Shown in pieces: positions 26,996-35,419 of a DNA stretch of 64,000 nucleotides. Position 1 is the first letter of the stretch. Every line of letters starts with the position of its first letter. The stretch covers positions 409,193-473,192 of the forward strand of contig CAMBOV010000001.1 of NCBI GenBank assembly GCA_945869475.1, in the 5' to 3' direction. Source of the stretch: Singulisphaera sp. GP187. Its GTDB lineage: Bacteria; Planctomycetota; Phycisphaerae; Phycisphaerales; SM1A02. The notes below the pieces were generated by a model that was not told where the DNA came from, did no database searches, and saw nothing but the letters and a program-made list of their open reading frames with translations. Both the position numbers and the translations under genes were made by a program.

Positions 26996-27916
26996 ATGGG
27001 AGTGATGGTTGCGTGCGATTCTGCGCCGCAAGCAAGCACTTTTTCATCGGCAGTCTCGCGCTTCGAAGAGGGTCGATACGAAGCGGCGCTCGCGCAAGGG
27101 CAGTCGCTCGCGCAGTCGAGCGATGCAGCTGAGGCTGCAGCTGGATCGCTGATCGCCGCGATGAGCGCATACAAACTTGGACGGATCGACGATGCCGAGC
27201 GCGACGCGATGCGGGCAAGCGCCTCGCCGAGTGGCGAGGTTGCAGGCGGTGCGCTCGTCTTGCTTGGAAACATCCGGCTCTCACAACACAGAGCCGCGGA
27301 TGCCGCAGAGTTCTTTCAGCGCGCGTCGACGCGATTGCCCCCGGCAGATGCGGCAAAGGCGCGCGCGTGCGCTGAGCAGGCGTCCGCGGCGCGAGCGGCC
27401 CCAGCTCCGGTCGTGGTCCAAGCGAACAGAGAAAGTGTCGAGGTCGACTCGTATGACGATCCTGCTGTCGCGGCGCCGAAGAGTGTCGCGAAAAAGTCGG
27501 TCACAGCCGCTGCACCCCCCACTCCCATTGCTCACGTCGAAGTTGCACTGCCCAAGGTCGCCGCGAAGTCGCTAGCCGCAGCGAAGTCGCCAGCCGATGC
27601 GAAGTCGCTAGCCGCAGCGAAGTCGCCAGCCGCGGCGAAGTCGCCAGCCGCGGCGGTTGCGACGCAGCGATCGTTCACGATTCGCGCGGGCAGTTACAGC
27701 ACAGAGCGCGCGGCGGGCAAACGGGCGCAGGACCTTGCGAAAGACCTTCGGCGCGCGAAAGCTCCACCAGCGCGCGTTGATGTGATTCACTCGGTGAAGG
27801 GTGAAGAACTTTTCGCGGTGCGCATCGGAACGTGGCCGACACGCGCCGATGCAGAAAAAGTGCTCACGACCCTCGCTCGACGCGACCTGATGGTTGGCGC
27901 GGTCGACCCCGACTAA
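26924..27916 (+). CDS. Lipoprotein with TPR-like region and C-terminal SPOR domain
   Basis: 330 residues from the ATG at 26924, which has GGGGGTG just upstream. The signal peptide is built from 9-base tandem repeats and reads as alternating Met and Val up to a lipobox GVMVAC (Cys31). Residues about 40-150 look like helical TPR repeats (EGRYEAAL, LGRIDDAER). An Ala/Lys/Ser/Pro linker encoded by an 18-base repeat follows, then a SPOR domain (about 250-328) of the kind that binds denuded septal peptidoglycan. Likely an envelope protein at the division site or cell wall (inferred from the SPOR family). Confidence 0.82.
   Translation: MRVMRVMHVAQVTRVMMVMVVMMVMGVMVACDSAPQASTFSSAVSRFEEGRYEAALAQGQSLAQSSDAAEAAAGSLIAAMSAYKLGRIDDAERDAMRASASPSGEVAGGALVLLGNIRLSQHRAADAAEFFQRASTRLPPADAAKARACAEQASAARAAPAPVVVQANRESVEVDSYDDPAVAAPKSVAKKSVTAAAPPTPIAHVEVALPKVAAKSLAAAKSPADAKSLAAAKSPAAAKSPAAAVATQRSFTIRAGSYSTERAAGKRAQDLAKDLRRAKAPPARVDVIHSVKGEELFAVRIGTWPTRADAEKVLTTLARRDLMVGAVDPD
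27563..27652 (+). repeat. 18-base tandem repeat x5 encoding an Ala-Lys-Ser-Pro linker
   Basis: Five near-identical copies of an 18-base unit beginning GCGAAGTCGC, alternating between Leu and Pro versions (AKSLAA / AKSPAD / AKSPAA). They form the flexible linker before the SPOR domain. Confidence 0.92.
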
Positions 27917-28335
27917 ATCGGTTCATCGCGGTTCATCAAGAACGTCGCGGTTGTCGCGAAGTACCTTTTCATCACGGTGCGATCGGGCTCTGGGATGGCT
28001 GCATCGTCGAGCGCCCCCTCCATCGCTGCGACCCACGCATTGCGTTCTGCGATCCCAATGGAGAATTGATGATGGCGCATCCGAAGGCGAGGGTGACCCT
28101 TGCGCTCGCTGTAGGTCTGGGGTCCGCCGAAATATTGAATGAGAAACTCCGCTTGATTCCGGATCGGCTCTTCAAGGTCGGCTGGAAACATTGGGCGCAG
28201 AGTCGCGTCGCGCTCAATTCGCCCGTAAAAAGCCCGCGCAATCTTCCAAAACGCTTCGCTGCCGAGCCGTCCGTAAATCGCACTTGAATCGAGTGTGGTC
28301 GGGTCATCATCGCGCGTTGGATTCATACTCATCAT
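27913..28335 (-). CDS. Truncated hemoglobin (group II)
   Basis: A 140-residue 2-on-2 globin. The start is placed at the ATG pair at 28335/28332, downstream of AGGA; ATG28326 is also possible. Features: IYGRLGSEAFWKIARAFYGRI (helices A-B with TyrB10), the FPADLEEPIRNQAEFLIQYFGG segment, HisF8 in RMRHHQF and TrpG8 in RNAWVAAM, the last being typical of group II. Such proteins bind O2 or NO and usually serve in oxygen or nitrosative-stress chemistry. Its start overlaps the divergent hypothetical gene's start, so one or both promoters lie within the other's coding sequence. Confidence 0.88.
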   Translation of the reverse strand: MMSMNPTRDDDPTTLDSSAIYGRLGSEAFWKIARAFYGRIERDATLRPMFPADLEEPIRNQAEFLIQYFGGPQTYSERKGHPRLRMRHHQFSIGIAERNAWVAAMEGALDDAAIPEPDRTVMKRYFATTATFLMNRDEPI

Positions 28336-29341
28336 GGCTATCCTAAGGGGCATGTTTGCGACATTGATGATCCTCTGCATTGCGCTGGTGAGCCAGAGTT
28401 CGTCCCCACCAACACCCCCATCGCTTCTGCGCGAGATCCCCGCGACAGGGGGCATTCCCCCTGCCGTCGATCCGTCGATCTTGCAACCGAAGGATGGCAA
28501 CGGCTCGGCGCAGTCCTATGAGCAGTCGGCGAAAGACTTCGTGCGGTCGAAGTTCGGCACACGCACAGGAGCGAAGCGCACGGAAGGAATCAGCGAACTC
28601 AAGCGTTGGAAAGATCCCCCGTCGTGGCAAGTCTTGTGGGACGCGATGAAGCGTGAGAAAGATGACGTTCGCCTTGCGTATCTCGATCACCTCGCGTCAC
28701 AGGGAGGGCTCGGTCAAGCGATGCTCGCCAAGATCGCGATTCGAAGTGATGAGAAAGAGATGCGACATGAAGCCTCTCGGCGAATTCACCGACCTGCGTG
28801 CGATGAAGTGATTGCAATGCTCGAGCTCGGCTTGCGCGATGAGCGTCACGCGGTCGTGAATCAAGCGGGACTTCTTGCTGGAAAGGTCGATGCATTTGCC
28901 GTGATTCCAACGCTGATCTTCGCGCAAGTTGCCGCTGACGAGAAAAAAACCGATGGAGATCTTGCATGGATCGCCATCGGCACCCGCACGAATTACATCG
29001 CCAATGTTGTGCCTGTGGTTGGTGATCGCACCGGCGCATTTCAACCGATCGTTGGATCGCTGCAAACGGGGGTGCTCATGCGTGTGCAAGATGCGATGGT
29101 CTACACCTATCGCTCCGATGTTCATCAATCACTCGTGGCACTCACGACGCGCGACTTCGGCGCGAGCACCGTCGACAACGGATGGGACATGAAGCGCTGG
29201 TGGACCTGGTTCAACACCGAGTACGTGCCCTACAAGCAAGCGCGCGCGGGAATCCCGCCAGCGCCACCGCCGACTTCACCCGTCTCTCCCGTGCCTCAAC
29301 CTGCCGACTCGAGCGCGACTGCGCCCGAAAGTCCGACGTAA
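28334..29341 (+). CDS. Exported hypothetical protein with HEAT-like region
   Basis: 335 residues from the ATG at 28334. An N-terminal signal peptide (AILRGMFATLMILCIALVS) precedes a proline-rich segment. Residues about 85-210 are helical with HEAT-like spacing (DHLASQGGLGQAMLAKIA, CDEVIAMLELGLRDERHAVV). The C-terminus has an aromatic motif (WDMKRWWTWFNTEYVPYKQ) and a Pro/Ser tail. I do not recognise the family. Its 3' end overlaps the convergent aminotransferase gene by 46 bases. Confidence 0.7.
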   Translation: MAILRGMFATLMILCIALVSQSSSPPTPPSLLREIPATGGIPPAVDPSILQPKDGNGSAQSYEQSAKDFVRSKFGTRTGAKRTEGISELKRWKDPPSWQVLWDAMKREKDDVRLAYLDHLASQGGLGQAMLAKIAIRSDEKEMRHEASRRIHRPACDEVIAMLELGLRDERHAVVNQAGLLAGKVDAFAVIPTLIFAQVAADEKKTDGDLAWIAIGTRTNYIANVVPVVGDRTGAFQPIVGSLQTGVLMRVQDAMVYTYRSDVHQSLVALTTRDFGASTVDNGWDMKRWWTWFNTEYVPYKQARAGIPPAPPPTSPVSPVPQPADSSATAPESPT

Positions 29342-30492
29342 TCGTCGGTCGTGTTGTAGGCCTGCGCAGAGACTCGAACAAACCAGCGACCTCCCCAATC
29401 GATGATTGGTACTTCGATGTGGTGGCGCTCGTAGAGCCTCGCTTGAAACAAGTGTGCACTCGTGAACCGCTGCGCGATCACCGCTGGAAGTGGGACCGCT
29501 GCCATCGATCCAATCATTGATCCGTCGAGCGGCGAAACTGACTCGACGTTGAACGCGTTGCAGAGGTAGCGATGAGCCCACGCGGCGAGCGCGTGATTGT
29601 GTGCCATGAGTCCACCTGGGGAGCTCGCACTGACAAATGCGATCGCCGCGGGAATCGCAAGAAGTCCGGCAAAATCGCGTGTTCCCTGCCAATCGAATTC
29701 GGCAGCGAATCCGTGACCGTGATTGTGACTCGTCGTTTCTGGATGGGTGAACGCAACCGTCTCGACCGACGGCACGAGGATGGCACACCCCTTCGGCGCG
29801 CAGACCCACTTGTGCAGATTGCCGGTGTACCAATCGGCGCCGATGGCGTCGATGTTGAGTTGGACCATCCCAGGCGCATGGGCACCGTCGACCAAACAAC
29901 GCACCCCCCGTTCGCGACACGCGCGTGCGATCTGCGCAACGGGCAAGATGAGCGCCGTGGGACTCGTGATGTGATCGACAATCACGAGTCGTGTGCGTGC
30001 ATCGACCGCGCGCATGATTCGATTCACGATGGATGCATCATCGAGAAGCGGCAACGGAAGATCAGCAACCACGACCTCGCAACCGAACCGTTCGCAGTAT
30101 GCCTGCGCCGCTTGACGCACCGCGTTGTATCCCTGATTCGAAACCACGATGCGATCACCGCGCCTCCAATGGATGCTGCGAAGCACCGAACCAATTCCAC
30201 TCGTCGCGTTGATCACGAACCCGATGCGCGCAGGGTCGCATCCGAGATATTCACCGACGTGCCCTTTCACGCTCGCGAGCTCGTCGTTCATCCGACGACC
30301 AATCGCCTCAATTGGACGGGCTTCGATCCGCTGCCGCCACTGGTCGGCCGCAAGGGTCACCGGCGCTGGGACGGCTCCGAACGATCCATGGTTAAGAAAG
30401 GTGACAACTGGATCGAGGCCAAAGGCTCCCGTTACCGCGTGCGAGCAGCGCGCAGGGGCGGAGTCAGCGAAATCGGTCGTCAGAGCCATCAA
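29296..30492 (-). CDS. Class V aminotransferase (isopenicillin N epimerase / cysteine desulfurase-like)
   Basis: A 398-residue PLP enzyme. The N-terminal FLNHGSFGAVPAPV is typical of isopenicillin N epimerase-like class V enzymes. The middle has ATSGIGSVLRS, the PLP-contacting VDGAHAPGM (Asp), and the Schiff-base Lys in WYTGNLHKWVCAPKG. Substrate is not predictable. It is divergent from the small gene upstream of lexA, with about 110 bases between them. Confidence 0.9.
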   Translation of the reverse strand: MMALTTDFADSAPARCSHAVTGAFGLDPVVTFLNHGSFGAVPAPVTLAADQWRQRIEARPIEAIGRRMNDELASVKGHVGEYLGCDPARIGFVINATSGIGSVLRSIHWRRGDRIVVSNQGYNAVRQAAQAYCERFGCEVVVADLPLPLLDDASIVNRIMRAVDARTRLVIVDHITSPTALILPVAQIARACRERGVRCLVDGAHAPGMVQLNIDAIGADWYTGNLHKWVCAPKGCAILVPSVETVAFTHPETTSHNHGHGFAAEFDWQGTRDFAGLLAIPAAIAFVSASSPGGLMAHNHALAAWAHRYLCNAFNVESVSPLDGSMIGSMAAVPLPAVIAQRFTSAHLFQARLYERHHIEVPIIDWGGRWFVRVSAQAYNTTDDYVGLSGAVALESAG

Positions 30493-30527
30493 ACCATCCT
30501 AGTGACAAGAAAAAAGGTGGTCTTACC

Positions 30528-30571
30528 GAACATCTGTCAGGCTAACATATACCGTACACTTTCTAATGTTC
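30528..30571. promoter_or_regulatory. Inverted GAACAT/ATGTTC pair in the divergent region upstream of lexA
   Basis: In the 110-base gap between the aminotransferase start and the ORF at 30603, GAACAT (30528-30533) and ATGTTC (30566-30571) form a spaced inverted pair, with an AT-rich stretch (TAACATATACC) between. It could be an operator, for example for LexA, but the spacing does not match a known SOS box, so this is only a candidate. Confidence 0.25.
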
Positions 30572-30602
30572 TTCGCCCGTTCAACCCGATGATCCAACCA
30601 GC

Positions 30603-31262
30603 ATGACATACGACCACACCGACCAGACCCCTTGTGCCCGCAACCTCGGCGAACCCCTCGTGTCTGTGGGACCCGGCGGCGATTTCGTCCGCGAGCTCGC
30701 CGTTGATGCGCGCGGCACGTTCCTCTTTCTCGACGCGCAGAGAGTGACTGCGTCAATCGCTGATTCACTCAACTGGCTCGACCAGCTCTGCGCTTTTCTC
30801 GGCATGACAAGCCTGCCAGGCATGACAGGCATGACAAGCCTGCCAGGCATGACAGGCATCGACCCACAGATCGCAGATCACACTGTTCAAGAAGAACCAC
30901 AACCGATTCGATTCGTCAAGCGAATGACTGCGGGGCGTGCACTTGCGCTTGCTCGCGCGGCTTGCATCGCTAAGCGCCTCGCGAGAGTTCCATCACCCGT
31001 CTACATCTACCGCAGCGATCAGAAAGAGAGCCAGAACCCACATGACACGCATGACCAGCATGAATCTCACCCCCAAGCAACTTCGGATCTTCAACTTCGT
31101 TCGACACTTTCGCCGAACCAACAGCTACTCGCCGACACTTCAGGAGATCGCCGACGAGCTCGACGTGAGCAAAGTCACGATCTTCGAACATGTCGAGGCG
31201 CTCGTCGAGAAGGGAGCTCTTCGGCGCAATGCCAACAAGGCTCGCTCTTTGTCGGAGTGTGA
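30603..31262 (+). CDS. Hypothetical protein overlapping the start of lexA
   Basis: 219 codons. The first 145 have the high third-position GC of neighbouring genes and read as a plausible soluble protein (GDFVRELAVDARGTFLFLDA near the start; RALALARAACIAKRLARVPS later). The last 70 or so overlap lexA in another frame and look like a shadow. A perfect 27-base duplication at 30801-30854 encodes a Met-Thr-Ser-Leu-Pro-Gly repeat. No clear ribosome-binding site is seen. It may be a real gene with a recently lost stop, or the 5' part of a lexA operon. Function unknown. Confidence 0.45.
   Translation: MTYDHTDQTPCARNLGEPLVSVGPGGDFVRELAVDARGTFLFLDAQRVTASIADSLNWLDQLCAFLGMTSLPGMTGMTSLPGMTGIDPQIADHTVQEEPQPIRFVKRMTAGRALALARAACIAKRLARVPSPVYIYRSDQKESQNPHDTHDQHESHPQATSDLQLRSTLSPNQQLLADTSGDRRRARREQSHDLRTCRGARREGSSSAQCQQGSLFVGV
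30801..30854 (+). repeat. 27-base perfect tandem duplication
   Basis: Two identical 27-base copies beginning GGCATGACAAGCCTGCC, themselves made of related 9-base pieces, inside the ORF upstream of lexA. Confidence 0.95.
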
Positions 31263-31677
31263 GGGAGTTGTTCCCGACGACGAAGAGTCTGGACTCTCGT
31301 TTCCATTGCTTGGACGCATCGCCGCAGGAATGCCCATCGAACGCTGTGCGCAGGATGAAAAACTGCGCCTCGAGGAGATTTTCGGCAGGACAACCGCGCG
31401 CCGCGGAGAGATGTTCGCGTTGCAGGTCGAGGGTGAATCGATGCGTGACGAGGGGATTCTCGACGGGGACTACGTGATCGTTGAGCGCCGATCAACGGCA
31501 CGCAACGGCGAGCGGGTTGTCGCACTGCTTCCAAACGGCGAGACAACTCTCAAGTCGTACTTCCGCGAGAAGAATGGGATGATCCGACTTCAGCCAGCGA
31601 ATCCAGAGTTTGAGCCGATTCTCGTATCAGACTGCACGATCCAAGGCGTCGTCATCGGTGTGATGCGCAGGTATTGA
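31042..31677 (+). CDS. lexA: LexA-family SOS repressor
   Basis: 211 residues from ATG31042 (ATGs at 31051 and 31060 are alternatives). The N-terminal winged helix (MNLTPKQLRIFNFV, then SYSPTLQEIADELDVSKVTI) binds operator DNA. The S24 autoprotease half has the Ala-Gly cleavage site in GRIAAGMPI, the nucleophile Ser in VEGESMRDEGI, and the general-base Lys in TTLKSYF. It represses DNA-damage genes and is inactivated by RecA-stimulated self-cleavage. Its stop codon lies in one arm of an inverted repeat shared with the convergent gene. Confidence 0.93.
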   Translation: MTRMTSMNLTPKQLRIFNFVRHFRRTNSYSPTLQEIADELDVSKVTIFEHVEALVEKGALRRNANKARSLSECEGVVPDDEESGLSFPLLGRIAAGMPIERCAQDEKLRLEEIFGRTTARRGEMFALQVEGESMRDEGILDGDYVIVERRSTARNGERVVALLPNGETTLKSYFREKNGMIRLQPANPEFEPILVSDCTIQGVVIGVMRRY

Positions 31678-31728
31678 GCGCGGCGCGCTCAGTCAATACA
31701 CGCGCTCAATACACGCGCTCAATACACG
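31671..31728. repeat. 13-base tandem repeat and inverted repeat between convergent genes
   Basis: TCAATACACGCGC occurs almost three times from 31693 to 31728. Its reverse form GTATTGAGCGC (31671-31681) ends lexA, giving an 11-bp perfect inverted match with GCGCTCAATAC at 31702-31712 and 31715-31725. A tighter hairpin TGAGCGC/GCGCTCA (31675-31691) is also possible. It may act as a bidirectional terminator, although no T-run follows. Confidence 0.7.
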
Positions 31729-32735
31729 CTCTTGGGAAAGTAGTAGCGCTTCGCGTTCTCTGGCGTGACGAGATCAACATCGATCACGAGATGCTGCGGC
31801 ATGAACTGAAGTTTCTGCGCGCGATTACCGCCCGCCAGAACCGTTGAAGCGAGTTCCATTCCGGTGGCGATCATTGAAGGTGGATAGGTGATGTCCGCTG
31901 GGAACATCGGGTCCTTGTCCATGACTCGCTTGATGATGTCCTTCATGCCAGCTCCACCGAGAATCCAGACGCCTTCGATGCCCTTCTCTTGCAGTGCCTG
32001 TTCAGCACCGAGTGCCATGTCATCATCAGATGCCCAGATCGCGGTGACCTTTGGCGACTTGACGAGAAGGGTCTCGGTGACCTCGAGCGCCTTCTGACGA
32101 TTCCAGTTCGCCGCTTGTTGACCGACAATCTTGATGCCAGGCTCTGCCTTGAAAATCTCGAGCGCAGCCGTGACACGTGCCGTGTTCACGGTGCATGGAA
32201 TGCCTTCGAGGATGATGATTTCTCCCTTCGCCTTGCCCTTTCCGCCGAGTTTTTCAACCATGAACTCGGCGCTCTTGCGGCCGAATGCGACGTTGTCACC
32301 TTCGATGAAGATATCTGCGACTGGCTTGAGGAATCCGCGGTCGACGTTCACGATCAGAATGCCGCGGTCATGTGCCTCTTGCGCGATCGGTGTGAGTGGA
32401 GCCGACTCGGTTGCGAGAATGACCAGCGCATCAACCTTCTTCGCCATCAACGCTTCGATGTCTCCGATCTGCTTCTCTGGAGTCTCGGCGGTGGCAATCG
32501 TCCAGTCAATCTCTGGATGCAACTTCGCACACTCGTTGGCCCACCAGACAACACCAGCGGTCCATCCATGATCGGCTGCTGGAATCGAGACGCCGATCTT
32601 GAGCCGGCTCGACTTCACGGCAGCAACTGCGGTCGCTTGTGCGTTCGCCGTTGGATCAGCGGGAGCAAAGCCAACGAGAAGTGAGGCAGTGACCACGAGT
32701 GCAGCGAGCGAGAGTGAAGCGAGTTGAGTGCGCAT
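31719..32735 (-). CDS. Sugar ABC transporter substrate-binding protein (RbsB-like)
   Basis: 338 residues. A signal peptide (to about residue 31) is followed by a periplasmic-binding-protein type I fold: KIGVSIPAADHGWTAGVVWWANE at the N-lobe, VDALVILATESAPLTPIAQEA, NVDRGFLKPVADIFIEGDN, and a hinge IWASDDDMALGAEQAL. This is the ribose/xylose-type binding protein family; the exact sugar is unknown. It is the third gene of an ATPase-permease-binding protein set on the minus strand, 56 bases after the permease gene. Confidence 0.92.
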   Translation of the reverse strand: MRTQLASLSLAALVVTASLLVGFAPADPTANAQATAVAAVKSSRLKIGVSIPAADHGWTAGVVWWANECAKLHPEIDWTIATAETPEKQIGDIEALMAKKVDALVILATESAPLTPIAQEAHDRGILIVNVDRGFLKPVADIFIEGDNVAFGRKSAEFMVEKLGGKGKAKGEIIILEGIPCTVNTARVTAALEIFKAEPGIKIVGQQAANWNRQKALEVTETLLVKSPKVTAIWASDDDMALGAEQALQEKGIEGVWILGGAGMKDIIKRVMDKDPMFPADITYPPSMIATGMELASTVLAGGNRAQKLQFMPQHLVIDVDLVTPENAKRYYFPKSVY

Positions 32736-32791
32736 AGAACTGTGACGCTACAAGAAACCCACCGGGTCAGCAGCCGCTCGGCGCGTCGCAC

Positions 32792-33814
32792 TCACCCGCG
32801 CGAGCCACGTTGCACAAGCACCGCGAGCACGATCACTCCGCCCTTCACCGCCCCTTGCCAGTAGGGACTGACGCCAGAGATCGTGAGGATGTTCGTGATC
32901 ATTCCCAGAATGAGCACGCCGACGACAGTGCCCCAGACGCGGCCGAAGCCGCCACGCAAACTAGTCCCACCAATCACAACCGCGGCGATCGCGTCAAGTT
33001 CGTTGCCCAGACCAAGTTGGGCGGTTGAGACTGAATTCATGCGCGAGCTCTGAATGAGTGCGGCGATTCCAGCGAAGAGACCCATCAGTGCGTAGACGCG
33101 AAAACGAATCCACGCGATCGGCAACCCGGCGTAGCGCGCTGCCGTCTCATTCGCTCCCACTGCGATGATGTGGCGCCCGAACCGCGCGCGAGAGAGCATC
33201 CACTGTGCGATCGCCGCGAGCGAGAAAAAGATGACCGTGCTGTACGAGAGCGTGAGTTGTTTTCCCACCGCGTTCTCGAGAAATGGAAGTGGGATTCCTC
33301 CCCGTCCCAGTGAGCCAAAGAGTGTTGCACTTTGCGAACGAATCTCTCCCGCATCTGCGACCGCGAGTGACATCGAACGGAACGCGGCGAGGCCACCGAG
33401 CGTCGCGATGAAGGGAGCGATGCGTCCAAAGACGACGAGCACGCCGTTGAGCGATCCAGCAGCAACACCGCAGAGCAGAGTCACGATGGCGCCGACGAGT
33501 ACCGCATTCGATTCGGATGTCGACCGCTCGATGAGTGCGTTCATCGTGGTGACTCCAATCGCAGCGGCGAGCACAACGATGCTTCCCACCGACAAGTCGA
33601 TCCCACCGCAGATGATGACGAGCGTCATGCCAATGGCGAGAATGCCAACCGGTGCGTGCGAATTCAGCAGCGCTCGAAAATTCTCAGCGTTCAAGAAGTC
33701 GAATCCCTGATTCCAGGTACTTATTCCAAAGAGCACCACGAATGCGACAACCACCCCCCACTGTTGGAGCAACTCCTGCGTCGTGCGAAGTGTGGATGCA
33801 AAGCGATCGTTCAT
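32792..33814 (-). CDS. Sugar ABC transporter permease (RbsC-like)
   Basis: 340 residues, with 8-10 membrane helices. The start ATG overlaps the ATPase gene's TGA (ATGA). Family motifs: AIGMTLVIICGGIDLSVGS, GRIAPFIATLGGLAAFRS, GRHIIAVGANETAARYAGL and the coupling-helix region DAIAAVVIGGTSLRGG. It forms the inner-membrane channel of the sugar importer. Confidence 0.93.
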   Translation of the reverse strand: MNDRFASTLRTTQELLQQWGVVVAFVVLFGISTWNQGFDFLNAENFRALLNSHAPVGILAIGMTLVIICGGIDLSVGSIVVLAAAIGVTTMNALIERSTSESNAVLVGAIVTLLCGVAAGSLNGVLVVFGRIAPFIATLGGLAAFRSMSLAVADAGEIRSQSATLFGSLGRGGIPLPFLENAVGKQLTLSYSTVIFFSLAAIAQWMLSRARFGRHIIAVGANETAARYAGLPIAWIRFRVYALMGLFAGIAALIQSSRMNSVSTAQLGLGNELDAIAAVVIGGTSLRGGFGRVWGTVVGVLILGMITNILTISGVSPYWQGAVKGGVIVLAVLVQRGSRG

Positions 33815-35415
33815 CGAGAGCATCCCGCTGTCTCGAAAACGCCCGACGCTAGGCGCATGATCTGTTCCTCGCAGTCGGTTTCGAGAAGTTGTTCGCGTGA
33901 GAGTTCTCCAGCGACTGTGCCGTTTCGCAGGACAACGACGCGGTGTGCGATCCCGATCAATTCGGGCAACTCTGAACTGATCACGAGGCACGCGAGTCCT
34001 TCACGGGCAAGGCGTGCGATGATTGCGTAGATCTCGGCCTTGGCCCCAACATCGACACCACGGGTCGGTTCATCGATGATCAGCACGCGTGGCTTCGTCT
34101 CGAGCCATCGTGCGAGCGCGACTTTTTGCTGATTTCCTCCAGAGAGCGAGTTGATTGCATGCTCTGGGCGGGCGCAGCGAATGACCAAGGCGTGAATCCA
34201 CCGTGCCGTCACGCCACGCTCGTGCGACTCATCGAGCCAGAGTCCCGCGAAGCGTGTGGCTGCATCGAGCGTAGGTAGCGTCATATTGACGGATGTCGAG
34301 AGTGTCGTGTGCAGTCCGCGACCCTTTCGATCTTCGCTCACATAGACAACGCCCTCGCGCATCGCTGCGCGAACCCCTGAAAATCGCACGGCTCTGCCGG
34401 CGATGCGAACGACTCCCTCGCGCTCGCGCAATCCAACGATCGCTTCGGCGCTTTCGGTGCGCCCACTGCCGACGAGCCCAGCGATTCCGACAATTTCGCC
34501 AGGCGCGACGGAGACGTTGATCTCGCGCGATCGGCCGCGTGCGCCGAAGTTCACGAGTTCGATCGCAGGATCGGGTGTACTCGACGATCCTTTGATCGGA
34601 TAGATCGACCCGAGTTCGCGCCCGACCATCGCGCGTGCGAGCGCGATCTCATCGACGGGCAGTGCATTGTGCCCACGCAGCACGCCCGAAGCATCGCGCT
34701 CGAACGATGTCACGAGGAGGCCATCGCGCAAGACACTGATTCGGTCAGCGACAGCGACGACCTCGTCGAGATGATGCGTGATGAAGAGGATGGCCCGTCC
34801 CGCATCTCTCAACTGCCGCAACAACGTGAGAAGTCGTGCGCTCTCGCGAGCACCGAGCACCGCGGTTGGCTCATCGAGAATCAAGACCTCTGCTTCGCTC
34901 GCGATGCACTTCGCAATCTCGACGAACTGCGCTTGTGCGATCGACAAGTCACCAGTCTGCGCAGCGGGATCAATCTCAGCACCGAATGCGGCGAGCAACT
35001 CACGCGCGCGCGCGAGCTGGCGCTGCCGGTCAATCACAACACCGCCAAAACGCGTCGGTTCGCGACCGAGCGAAATGTTTTCTGCGACGTTGAGCGTCTC
35101 GACGAGGTTGAGCTCTTGATGCACCATTGCGATCCCCGCTCGCATCGCATCGGATGGTCGCGCAAAACGCATCGTGACGCCATTGCGAACAACCGTTCCG
35201 TGGGTTGGCGCGAGTGAACCGCAGAGCACTTGCATGAGTGTGCTCTTGCCTGCGCCGTTCTCTCCGATGATGGCGTGAATCTCGTTTCGTCGAAAATCAA
35301 GCGTGACTCGATCAAGCGCGCGCACACCCGGATAGTCAACCGTCACGCTCTGCGCGCGAAGGGCGATTCGACGAGACGCACTTGAGTCTGGTTCGTGGGT
35401 ACCGATCACGCTCAT
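33811..35415 (-). CDS. Sugar ABC transporter ATPase with two nucleotide-binding domains (RbsA-like)
   Basis: 534 residues from ATG35415; GTG35409 has better spacing to AAGGG and is an alternative. Two ATPase halves, as is standard for RbsA/XylG. The first is complete: Walker A IIGENGAGKSTLM, signature LSIAQAQ (degenerate), Walker B VLILDEPTAVL. The second has a degenerate Walker A (GLVGSGRTE) but a good signature SGGNQQKVALARW and Walker B LIIDEPTRGVDVG. This asymmetry is usual for the family. It starts just after trpA ends. Confidence 0.93.
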   Translation of the reverse strand: MSVIGTHEPDSSASRRIALRAQSVTVDYPGVRALDRVTLDFRRNEIHAIIGENGAGKSTLMQVLCGSLAPTHGTVVRNGVTMRFARPSDAMRAGIAMVHQELNLVETLNVAENISLGREPTRFGGVVIDRQRQLARARELLAAFGAEIDPAAQTGDLSIAQAQFVEIAKCIASEAEVLILDEPTAVLGARESARLLTLLRQLRDAGRAILFITHHLDEVVAVADRISVLRDGLLVTSFERDASGVLRGHNALPVDEIALARAMVGRELGSIYPIKGSSSTPDPAIELVNFGARGRSREINVSVAPGEIVGIAGLVGSGRTESAEAIVGLREREGVVRIAGRAVRFSGVRAAMREGVVYVSEDRKGRGLHTTLSTSVNMTLPTLDAATRFAGLWLDESHERGVTARWIHALVIRCARPEHAINSLSGGNQQKVALARWLETKPRVLIIDEPTRGVDVGAKAEIYAIIARLAREGLACLVISSELPELIGIAHRVVVLRNGTVAGELSREQLLETDCEEQIMRLASGVFETAGCSR

Positions 35416-35419
35416 CCCT

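Noticed and set aside
26675..27031. His/Asp-rich ORF on the minus strand resembling a metal-binding protein (HDHHDHHDHH)
   Set aside because: It is the reverse reading of the 9-base repeat that encodes the Met/Val signal peptide; it has no coding context of its own.
31671..31728. Tandem repeats considered as a CRISPR array
   Set aside because: The copies are contiguous, with no spacers, and only 13 bases long; no cas genes are present.
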